Assembly: GCA_016705245.1 (NCBI GenBank)
Contig: JADIYM010000025.1
Span: 1-64,000 of the forward strand
Length of the DNA stretch: 64,000 nt
Direction of reading: 5' to 3'
Origin: Blastocatellia bacterium
GTDB taxonomy: Bacteria > Acidobacteriota > Blastocatellia > UBA7656 > JADIYM01
In this document: piece after piece, positions 57,069-64,000 of the stretch
Layout: each line of letters begins with the position of its first letter
How positions within the stretch are numbered: position 1 is the stretch's first letter
The notes under the pieces: generated by a model
What the model was told of the DNA's origin: nothing
Seen by the model: only the letters and a program-made list of their open reading frames with translations
Databases searched by the model: none
Made by a program: the position numbers and the translations under genes

Positions 57069-58975
57069 TCGTGACTCGCGCAAACTGTCCCTCGTGTGGA
57101 GCCCCGGTCGAGTTCAAGCTCGGCGCGTCCATCGTCGTCATCTGCGAATTCTGCAACTCGGCAATTGCGAGAACCGACCGTGACGTACGCAACCTCGGAA
57201 AGGTCGCCGATCTCGTCGACACGCGATCCCCCCTGGCCGTCGGCATCGAGGGCAAGTTCGACGGCAAGCCCTTCGTCCTGACCGGGCGCGCGCAGATCCA
57301 GCATCAGGCCGGCGGCGTGTGGGACGAGTGGTACGCGACATTCGGCGACGGGCGAACCGGATGGCTCGCCGAGGCGCAGGGCCGTTTCTACATGACCTTT
57401 CCGGTCCGGGTGTCGGACGCAAACCTGCTGCCGCCACTCGCGAGCGCGCGACCGGGTCTCGCAGGGCCGCTGCCTGGAGCCGTTGGCAACTTCGTCGTGA
57501 GCGAAATCGGCGCCGCGCGGCCAATCGCCGCCGAGGGCGAGATCCCGTACGAGCTCGTGCCGGGCGAAGAGTACTACTTCGTCGATCTGTCGGGAGACGC
57601 CGGGCAGTTCGCGACGATCGACTACAGCGAGACGCCGCCCCTGCTCTTCGTGGGTCGCGAAGTGACGCTTGGCGGGATCGGGATTCGGCGCGAAGCCGAC
57701 TCGTTCGATGCGAAGGAGAGACGCGTCGGTTCCGTCCGTCTCACTTGTCCGCAGTGCGGCGGACCGATGGAGCTCCGCGCTCCGGAAGCCGAGCGCACGA
57801 CGTGTCCAAACTGCAACGCACTGCTCGACGTCAACCAGGGAAACCTGTCCTACCTGCGCACGCTCGAGTCGCGGTCGCTGCCGCTGATCCCGCTCGGTTC
57901 GACTGCGAAGTGGGACGAAGGCGAGCTCACGACGATCGGGTACATGACTCGCGCCTGCGTAGTCGAAGGCGTCACGTACGGCTGGGAAGAGTACCTGCTC
58001 TACGCGCCTCAGGTGGGATTTCGCTGGCTCGTGCACGATTCCGGCCATTGGTCGTACGTGCGTCCGATCTCAGCCGGGGAGGTCTTTGACGGCGAGGTCG
58101 TCGCTTCCTACAACGGCAAGTCCTTCAAGCGATTCCAGGCGGTGACCGCCTACGTGCAGACGGTGTACGGAGAGTTCTACTGGCGCGTAGAGGTGGGCGA
58201 GCGCACAGGTGCGACCGACTTCGTGAACGCGCCCGAGATCCTGTCGAAGGAAGTCTCAGTCAGCGAGATCACGTGGTCGCACGGCGTCTACGTCACGCGC
58301 GACACGATTGCATCGCTCTACCAGGTCCAGCGTGAGCTTCCGGAACCGACGACGATCGGCATGGCGCAACCGAACCCTCACAAGGGCAAGGTGCTGCCGT
58401 GGGTGATGCTGCTGCTCATCGCGTTCGTGGTCGGTCTTGGGTTTCAGGCGTGCGGCGCCCGCCGCGCGATCTTCAACAAGACGATCGAGTTCAAGCCTGT
58501 CGAAAACGCGACGGCGACGGCGGTCTACTTCAGCGACGAGTTCAGCGTGGAGGGCTACGAGAACCTGAAGGTCGAGGTAACGGCGCCGGTCGACAACTCG
58601 TGGTTCTATGCCGAGGGCGACCTGGTGAACGTCGAGACCGGGCTCGTGCAGGGCTTCTCGATACCCGTCGAGTACTACCGCGGCGTGGAAGGCGGCGAGT
58701 CGTGGAGCGAAGGCGGCACGACGAGCGAAACGCACCTGTCATCGCTCCCCGCGGGCCGGTACACGCTGCGTCTAGAAGCGCAGTGGCAGGAGTTCGCAAA
58801 GCCGATCTCGCCGTCGATCCGCATTACTCAGGGCGTGCCGCGGCTGGTGCACTGGATGGTGCTCATGGTGATCGTACTGCTGGGAATGGTCATCATGGCC
58901 ATCGTGAAGAACAGCTTCGAAGGACGTCGATGGAGCGAGAGCATGTTCAATCCCGCATCGAGCGACGACGAATAG
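57065..58975 (+). CDS. Double DUF4178 membrane protein with zinc ribbons
   Basis: A 636-residue protein with two similar halves. Each begins with a zinc ribbon (CPSCGAP...CEFCNSAI near 8-35 and CPQCGGP...CPNCNALL near 225-255) followed by a DUF4178 domain (VGIEGKFDGKPFVLTGRAQI; TTIGYMTRACVVEGVTYGWE). A membrane helix lies at about 443-460 (VLPWVMLLLIAFVVGLGFQA), then an exported beta domain, then a second helix (HWMVLMVIVLLGMVIMAIVK). DUF4178 has no known activity but often occurs with DUF350 and spermidine synthase genes. It overlaps speH by 4 bp, so the two are translationally coupled. Confidence 0.88.
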   Translation: MIVTRANCPSCGAPVEFKLGASIVVICEFCNSAIARTDRDVRNLGKVADLVDTRSPLAVGIEGKFDGKPFVLTGRAQIQHQAGGVWDEWYATFGDGRTGWLAEAQGRFYMTFPVRVSDANLLPPLASARPGLAGPLPGAVGNFVVSEIGAARPIAAEGEIPYELVPGEEYYFVDLSGDAGQFATIDYSETPPLLFVGREVTLGGIGIRREADSFDAKERRVGSVRLTCPQCGGPMELRAPEAERTTCPNCNALLDVNQGNLSYLRTLESRSLPLIPLGSTAKWDEGELTTIGYMTRACVVEGVTYGWEEYLLYAPQVGFRWLVHDSGHWSYVRPISAGEVFDGEVVASYNGKSFKRFQAVTAYVQTVYGEFYWRVEVGERTGATDFVNAPEILSKEVSVSEITWSHGVYVTRDTIASLYQVQRELPEPTTIGMAQPNPHKGKVLPWVMLLLIAFVVGLGFQACGARRAIFNKTIEFKPVENATATAVYFSDEFSVEGYENLKVEVTAPVDNSWFYAEGDLVNVETGLVQGFSIPVEYYRGVEGGESWSEGGTTSETHLSSLPAGRYTLRLEAQWQEFAKPISPSIRITQGVPRLVHWMVLMVIVLLGMVIMAIVKNSFEGRRWSESMFNPASSDDE

Positions 58976-58991
58976 GACTGGAGGAGACGAC

Positions 58992-59174
58992 GTGATCAAC
59001 AAGTTCTTTCTCGGACTGGCGGCACTGGCCATCCTCGGCTACGGCGGCGTGGCGTGGACCGGCACGGAGTTCGGCGACTCGGAGCGCGATTTCGTCCCGG
59101 CGGATGTTCGGCAGTCGCCGGGCGGCTACCGTTCTTTCCATTTTTGGCATTCCGGCTACCAGGGAGGGAAGTGA
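58992..59174 (+). CDS. Small membrane protein of the DUF4178/DUF350 cluster
   Basis: Sixty residues from GTG 58992, with GGAGGAG 6-12 bp upstream. One N-terminal helix (FFLGLAALAILGYGGVAW) is followed by a short exported tail ending GGYRSFHFWHSGYQGGK, rich in aromatic residues, Gly and His. Its stop overlaps the DUF350 start by 1 bp. It sits where mycobacterial clusters of this type, as I recall, have a DUF4247 gene, but it is shorter and I cannot call it that family. Confidence 0.75.
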   Translation: MINKFFLGLAALAILGYGGVAWTGTEFGDSERDFVPADVRQSPGGYRSFHFWHSGYQGGK

Positions 59175-59401
59175 TGACGCCTGAAGCTCTGCAACTCTTC
59201 GTGCAGCACCTCATCGCGGCGCTCGGCTTTACCATCGTCGGGCTCATCTTTTTTGCGATCGCCTTCGTGATCATGGCCAAGGCGACACCGTTCTCGATCC
59301 GACACGAGATCGAGGAAGACCAGAACACGGCTCTCGCGATCGTCATGGCATCGATCATCATCGGCATCGCGATCATCATCGGAATGGCCATTCAGGGCTG
59401 A
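59174..59401 (+). CDS. DUF350 family membrane protein
   Basis: A 75-residue protein with two membrane helices (FTIVGLIFFAIAFVIMAK and ALAIVMASIIIGIAIIIGMA) joined by the DUF350 loop IRHEIEEDQNTALAI. Longer DUF350 proteins repeat this unit; this is a single-unit form. The function is unknown. The family recurs beside spermidine synthase-like and DUF4178 genes. A perfect 16-bp palindrome (59403-59418) lies just after the stop. Confidence 0.9.
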   Translation: MTPEALQLFVQHLIAALGFTIVGLIFFAIAFVIMAKATPFSIRHEIEEDQNTALAIVMASIIIGIAIIIGMAIQG

Positions 59402-59461
59402 CGCGAGGCGCGCCTCGCGGCCGCGTCCACGTCGTGCGCGCCCGCGCGCGAAAAGACCGGC

Positions 59462-61020
59462 ATGTCCGTCGAAACTGAACCGTCCATCTCCCCGACCTCG
59501 GCCCCGCCCGACGCCGCGTTCATTCGCCCGGCGATCGTTTTGCCAATGTCTTCCTGATCGCGACGTGCGGCCTGATCTACGAGCTGCTGGCCGCCACCCT
59601 GGCAAGCTACGTTCTCGGCGACTCGGTGACGCAGTTCTCGCTCGTAATCGGCATCTACCTGTCGGCGCTCGGTGTAGGCGCGTGGCTCTCGAAGTTCGTG
59701 ACCTCGAACATCGCGCGCATCTTCATCGAGGTAGAGCTCGTCGTTGCGCTGCTCGGCGGGACCGCGGCGCCCGTGTTGTTCCTCGCGTTCGCGCGCGTCG
59801 GGGCGTTCTCGCTGCTCCTGTATTCGCTCGTCTTCGCGATCGGCGTATTCGTTGGTCTCGAGATCCCGCTCCTGATGCGGCTGCTCGAGAACAGGCTGTC
59901 GTTCAAGGACATCGTCGCCCGCGTTCTCGCCTTCGACTACATCGGCTCACTGGCGGCGTCGATACTCTTCCCGATCATCCTGGTTCCGCGGCTCGGCCTG
60001 ATCCGAACGTCGCTGTTGTTCGGACTGCTCAACGCCGTCGTCGGTCTCTGGAGCACCTGGCTGCTCAACCCGCTCATCAAGCGGGGTCTCACGGGCCTGC
60101 GCATCCGGGCGATCGTGCTCATCGTCCTGCTGTGCGTCGGATTCTGGAAGGCGAACGCGCTTACTTCGCTCTCCGAAGAGGGGCTTTATGCGGACGACGT
60201 CGTTTATGCGACGTCGACGCCTTATCAACGAATCGTGGTCACGAAGGGCAAGTCGGGTTTCCAGCTCTTCCTGAACGGGAATCTCCAGTTCGCGTCGGCC
60301 GACGAATACCGCTACCACGAGGCGCTAGTGCATCCGGCGATGCTCGTGCACGCGAACCCCCGCCGTGTGCTCGTGCTCGGCGGAGGCGACGGGCTCGCGA
60401 TGCGCGAAATACTGCGGAGGCCAGACGTCGAGGCGGTCACGCTCGTCGATCTCGACCCGGGAATGACCGAGCTGTCGACGCGTTTTCCGCCGCTCGCCGA
60501 CCTGAATGCGCACAGCTTCGCGGACCCGCGCGTCACCGTCGTCAATCGCGACGCAATGACCTGGATTCAGGAGGTCACCGACCGGTTCGACGTCGTCATC
60601 GTCGACTTTCCCGACCCGAACTCTTTCGCGCTGGGGAAGCTCTACACGACACGCTTCTACGGTCTGCTTCGCGCGCGACTTGCGCCCGGCGCGATGGTCG
60701 CGGTTCAGTGCACTTCGCCGCTCTTCGCGCGGACTTCCTACTGGTGCATCATCCGGACGCTCGAGGCAGCCGGGTTTGTCGTCCGGCCCTACCAGACCGC
60801 GGTCCCGTCTTTCGGCGTCTGGGGATTCGCACTCGCGAGTCTCGGGCCGTTCGAAGTTCCGCCTGCCGTTCCGCCCGGGCTCAGGTTCCTCAACGATGAT
60901 GCGCTGCACGCGATGTTCCGGTTCAGCGAGGACATGGGCCCGGTCGAGGTCGAGATCAACCGACTCGACAACCAGGCACTCGTCCGCTACTACGAACAGG
61001 AATGGAAGCGATGGGACTGA
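59462..61020 (+). CDS. Membrane-embedded spermidine synthase-like protein, frameshifted
   Basis: About 519 residues when one missing base near 59530 is restored. MSVETEPSISP opens in one frame, and DRFANVFLIATCGLIYELLA continues in the next. Six or seven helices fill the first 200 residues (SLVIGIYLSALGVGAWL, GAFSLLLYSLVFAIGVFVGL). The C-terminal half is a SpeE-type aminopropyltransferase: STPYQRIVVTK, VLVLGGGDGLAMREIL, VTLVDLDPGMTEL, VVIVDFPDPNSFALGKLYTT. Membrane location suggests the acceptor is a lipid or an exported amine rather than free putrescine (inference). The open piece is 59626-61020. The next gene overlaps its end by 19 bp. Confidence 0.87.
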
Positions 61021-62660
61021 GTCCGTGGACGCGCCGAGATCTGCTGGCGACGTTCCTGGCGGCGCCCGTTGCAGCCGCGTCCTGCCGATCCGGCGCTGAG
61101 CCGCCGCCACTGCCGCCGGGTGAGCTCATTGGCCCGTCCGTCGAGGTTGGCCACCGGTTGCGCGACGGCTTTCGCCCCGAGCCGCCGGCCGATGGATGGG
61201 TCGACATGCCCGTGGTAATCGTCGGCGGCGGAGTTGCTGGACTGTCTGCGGCGTGGCGGCTCGAGCGGGGCGGTCTGGACCGGTTCGCGCTGCTCGAGCT
61301 CGAGCCAGATCTCGGGGGCACCTCGCGCGCCGGCCATTCCGATGTCGTTGCATACCCGTGGGGCGCGCACTACATACCGGCACCGCTCAAGGAGGACCGC
61401 GCACTCGTCGCGCTGCTCGACGAGATGGGTGTGCTCGAAGGCCGCGACGCCCACGGTGGGCCGGTCGTGGCAGAGCAGTTCCTCTGTCGCGATCCCGAGG
61501 AGCGCGTCTTCCACCGGGGGCGATGGTACGAAGGTCTGTATCTGACTGCAGGCGCATCCGGAGACGACCTGGCCCAGTTCGAGACGTTCCGGGCGGCGAC
61601 GCGCGAATGGGTGGCCTGGCGTGACGGCCGGGGACGCCGCGCCTTCGGACTTCCGATCGCATCGGGCTCCGACGACGCCGAGGTTACGGCGCTCGATCGG
61701 CTCTCGATGGCCGACTGGCTCGGCGCGCGAGGACTGACGTCTGAGCGATTGCGCTGGTATGTCGAATATGCGTGCCGTGACGACTATGGCGGACGGCTCG
61801 AGCAGAGGAGCGCGTGGGCCGGGCTCTTTTATTTCTGCTCGCGGGTCGGTGGATTCGACGACGAAGCGCAGCCACTCGTCACCTGGCCCGAAGGCAACGG
61901 ACGTCTCGTCGCGCATCTGGCGGGGGTCGCCGGAGAGCGCGTTCGGTCGGGACTGGCTGTCACGGACGTTCGAGTAGTCGGGACGACCATCGAGGTCGTC
62001 GCTTACGACGTCGCCGCCGACGCGGCCGTCGGGTTCCGATGCGACCGCGCGATTCTCGCGACGCCGAGTTTTCTGACCGAGCGCCTCGTCGCGCCGCTTC
62101 GCGACGGTGTTGGTCCGCGGCGCGACGGCGTGCCGTATGGTGCGTGGATGGTGGCCAACCTCCACCTGCGCGATCGGCCACGGCTGCGGCCGGGCAACTT
62201 CCCGATGTGCTGGGACAACGTGCTCGTCGAAAGTCCTTCGCTCGGGTACGTCGTGGCAACGCACCAGACCGAACAGGATCGCGGGCCGACGGTCTTGACC
62301 TACTACTATCCGCTGACGGACGAGAATGCGCGTGACGGTCAGCAGCGGTTGCTCTCGGCCGGTCGCGACGAATGGGCCGAGGTCGCCCTTGCCGATCTTT
62401 CGGTCGCCCATCCAGACCTTCGCGAGCTTACGACGCGCGTCGATATCATGCGATGGGGTCACGCCATGGCTCGACCCGAGCCCGGCACCGTCTGGCCTCC
62501 GGACCGGCAACGTGCGGCCGAGCCCGTTGGACGCGTCCACTTCGCTCATACCGACCTCAGCCGGGTGGCCCTTTTCGAAGAGGCGCTTTACCACGGTGTT
62601 CGTGCGGCCGAGGAGGTACTCGCCGCGTCCGGCCGCCGCGTCGAGTCCCTCGCCTTATGA
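61002..62660 (+). CDS. Tat-exported FAD-dependent amine oxidase-like protein
   Basis: A 552-residue flavoprotein. A twin-arginine signal (WTRRDLLATFLAAPVAAASC) suggests export, with a possible lipobox Cys at its end. The dinucleotide-binding motif is VVIVGGGVAGLSAAWRLERG, followed by LLELEPDLGGTSRAGHSDVV. The rest resembles the flavin amine oxidase and protoporphyrinogen oxidase superfamily. In this operon it may oxidise an aminopropylated product, but the substrate is not shown. It starts inside the SpeE-like gene, and its stop overlaps the next start (ATGA). Confidence 0.85.
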   Translation: MEAMGLSPWTRRDLLATFLAAPVAAASCRSGAEPPPLPPGELIGPSVEVGHRLRDGFRPEPPADGWVDMPVVIVGGGVAGLSAAWRLERGGLDRFALLELEPDLGGTSRAGHSDVVAYPWGAHYIPAPLKEDRALVALLDEMGVLEGRDAHGGPVVAEQFLCRDPEERVFHRGRWYEGLYLTAGASGDDLAQFETFRAATREWVAWRDGRGRRAFGLPIASGSDDAEVTALDRLSMADWLGARGLTSERLRWYVEYACRDDYGGRLEQRSAWAGLFYFCSRVGGFDDEAQPLVTWPEGNGRLVAHLAGVAGERVRSGLAVTDVRVVGTTIEVVAYDVAADAAVGFRCDRAILATPSFLTERLVAPLRDGVGPRRDGVPYGAWMVANLHLRDRPRLRPGNFPMCWDNVLVESPSLGYVVATHQTEQDRGPTVLTYYYPLTDENARDGQQRLLSAGRDEWAEVALADLSVAHPDLRELTTRVDIMRWGHAMARPEPGTVWPPDRQRAAEPVGRVHFAHTDLSRVALFEEALYHGVRAAEEVLAASGRRVESLAL

Positions 62661-63754
62661 GCGCCGTCGCCGAAACACCGTCGCGCGCCGGAGAGACTAC
62701 GTCGCCTCTTTGGCTCTTCTCCATGCCCGTGGACCTGTCGGTCTTTCTCGGCAGCGCGCTCGTCTCGCTCGCGTTGCTGTGGATAGGCGCAAGGGCCGGA
62801 CTGCTCGGCGGTGCGACGCCTGAGTGGGCCTGGGTACCGTGCGTGCTGCTCATCGACGTGGCGCACGTCTACTCGACCTCGTTCAAGGTCTACCTCGATA
62901 CGGCGGAGGTCCGCCGCCGCCCGCTGCTTTACGCGGCGGTGCCGATCGTCGGGTTCGTAGTCGCCGTCGCGCTCTACACGATGGGCTCGCTCGTGTTCTG
63001 GCGGGCGCTGGCGTACCTCGCGGTTTTCCACTTCGTGCGGCAGCAGTATGGATGGGTCGCGCTATACCGCAGTCGTCGTGGAGAGCACGACCGGCTCGGT
63101 CACTGGCTCGACGCCGCGACCGTATACGCGGCGACGCTCTATCCGCTGGCGTATTGGCACGCGAACCTCCCGCGTCGATTCTGGTGGTTCCTGGAAGGAG
63201 ACTTTCAGCTTGCGTTGCCGTCGATGGCCGTCACGGTTTTCGGTTGGATCTACGTCGGACTGCTCGCAGCCTACGTCGTGCGTTCGGGCCACTCGTGGCT
63301 CGTGTCGCGTCGCCCGAATCCGGGAAAGGACATCGTTGTCGTCACCACCGCCGTGTGCTGGTACGCCGGCATCGTCGCCTACAACTCGGACTATGCGTTC
63401 ACGGTCACGAACGTGATCGTCCACGGTGTTCCATACCTCGCGCTTGTGTGGTTTTCGTCGGCCCGGCGGTCGACGGCCATCCCCGGCACGGTGTTCACCA
63501 GGTTCTTCGGTCGCGGTGTTCTCGTTTTCCTCGCAACGCTCTGGGCCCTCGCCTACGTCGAGGAGCTCGTTTGGGACCGCGCCGTGTGGCAGGACCGCGC
63601 GTGGCTCTTCGGCGAGGGATGGGACGCCGCCGGATGGCACTTCCTCATCGTGCCGCTGCTCGCCGTCCCTCAGATCGTCCACTACATGCTCGACGGATTC
63701 ATCTGGAAGCGGCGCGAAAGGGGCAGCTCCACGCATCAGTACCGTGCGCGATAG
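62657..63754 (+). CDS. Polytopic membrane protein with conserved-looking His motifs
   Basis: 365 residues with about eight membrane helices and short loops. Histidines and aromatic residues cluster at helix ends (IDVAHVYSTSFKVYLD, LAVFHFVRQQYGWVALYR, VTNVIVHGVPYLALVWF, VPQIVHYMLDGFIWK), an arrangement seen in membrane di-iron or haem enzymes. I do not recognise a family with confidence. It is the last gene of the polyamine-type operon, translationally coupled to the FAD protein, so it may be its electron-transfer or substrate partner. Confidence 0.75.
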   Translation: MSAVAETPSRAGETTSPLWLFSMPVDLSVFLGSALVSLALLWIGARAGLLGGATPEWAWVPCVLLIDVAHVYSTSFKVYLDTAEVRRRPLLYAAVPIVGFVVAVALYTMGSLVFWRALAYLAVFHFVRQQYGWVALYRSRRGEHDRLGHWLDAATVYAATLYPLAYWHANLPRRFWWFLEGDFQLALPSMAVTVFGWIYVGLLAAYVVRSGHSWLVSRRPNPGKDIVVVTTAVCWYAGIVAYNSDYAFTVTNVIVHGVPYLALVWFSSARRSTAIPGTVFTRFFGRGVLVFLATLWALAYVEELVWDRAVWQDRAWLFGEGWDAAGWHFLIVPLLAVPQIVHYMLDGFIWKRRERGSSTHQYRAR

Positions 63755-63804
63755 CGCACGGGTCAGCCGTCGGTACACCGCCGTGGTTTACAATTGGCAT
63801 CGGT

Positions 63805-64000
63805 ATGGGAACAAGGAAGCAACAAGACCGGTCGGGCGCCGTCGTCGCCGAGCCAAGGGCGATCACGCGGCAGCCGCCGATGTTCAACGTCCTGCTGCAC
63901 AACGACAACTTCACGACGATGGAATTCGTCATCGAGGTGCTCATTACGGTCTTTCATCACGACGAGCCGACGGCGTTCCGGATAATGCTGCAGGTGCACA
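63805..64000 (+). CDS. clpS: ATP-dependent Clp protease adaptor ClpS, N-terminal part
   Basis: The visible 65 residues fit ClpS, which delivers N-degron proteins to ClpAP. The core reads PPMFNVLLHNDNFTTMEFVI, then EVLITVFHHDEPTAFRIMLQ. The LHND..T.MEFV segment forms the binding pocket for N-terminal bulky residues. A weak -10 (TACAAT, 63789-63794) lies close to ATG 63805, which would make the mRNA nearly leaderless. The gene is cut by the window edge. Confidence 0.93.
   Translation, partial: MGTRKQQDRSGAVVAEPRAITRQPPMFNVLLHNDNFTTMEFVIEVLITVFHHDEPTAFRIMLQVH

Noticed and set aside
59403..59418. Perfect 16-bp palindrome GCGAGGCGCGCCTCGC after the DUF350 gene
   Set aside because: No loop and no T run, inside an operon that continues; it is too short and GC-rich to call a terminator or operator.

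Overview
High-GC bacterial DNA, most likely from an Acidobacteriota member or a close relative. This rests on gene content: an ECF sigma factor paired with a large transmembrane Ser/Thr kinase ending in a DUF4384-type domain, a TPR-CHAT protein, a DUF4159/MoxR/DUF58/BatA/DUF4175 gene set, ThyX instead of ThyA, and many long palindromic intergenic repeats. No rRNA, tRNA, CRISPR array, transposase or phage gene was recognised. Several clearly conserved genes (pilT, batA, speE, the amidotransferase-like gene) are each broken by one missing base. At least part of the frameshifting therefore looks like base-level sequence error rather than gene decay.

Layout. 0-6.7 kb: end of an ECF sigma gene, Ser/Thr kinase, a broken TPR-CHAT gene and a secreted DUF4384 protein. 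6.8-12 kb (minus): a double-domain nickel/cobalt transporter, a DUF4331 protein and a TPR lipoprotein. 12.3-20.9 kb (plus): a tightly packed efflux operon of TetR regulator, membrane-fusion protein, RND pump, TolC-like channel and a 14-TM MFS pump. 21-22 kb: thyX. 22-30.7 kb (minus): DUF58, BatA and Nudix genes, then DUF4175 and amidotransferase-like genes. 30.8-38.3 kb: a methyltransferase facing a small NRPS-like locus (adenylation-carrier-thioesterase protein, LarA homologue, threonine-synthase-like PLP enzyme, Wzx/MATE-type flippase). This block separates DUF58 from the moxR gene at 38.4 kb. 38.4-43.9 kb (minus): moxR, pilT, a Tat-exported DUF4159 protein, an S41 protease and a small secreted protein.

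43.9-47 kb is the most unusual part. A kilobase without genes holds an 86-bp tandem repeat and then at least 13 iteron-like repeats, mostly 22-23 bp apart, directly upstream of a gene of the plasmid replication initiator protein A family. A ribbon-helix-helix protein gene follows, and a lone iteron copy sits 2 bp after the next gene but one. This has the architecture of an iteron-controlled replication origin among ordinary chromosomal genes.

47-55.6 kb: BON lipoprotein, FabG-type reductase, DUF374 acyltransferase, PruA, a secreted CxxCH protein, an ECF sigma/anti-sigma pair and a Glu/Leu dehydrogenase. 56.7-63.8 kb (plus): a translationally coupled run of S-adenosylmethionine decarboxylase, double DUF4178 protein, 60-residue membrane protein, DUF350 protein, membrane-embedded spermidine-synthase-like enzyme, Tat-exported FAD oxidoreductase and a polytopic His-rich membrane protein. 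It looks like a polyamine-linked envelope pathway. The window ends inside clpS.

Fourteen long inverted repeats in six sequence families lie between genes, nearly all at gene 3' ends, and several contain the stop codons of the genes they follow.
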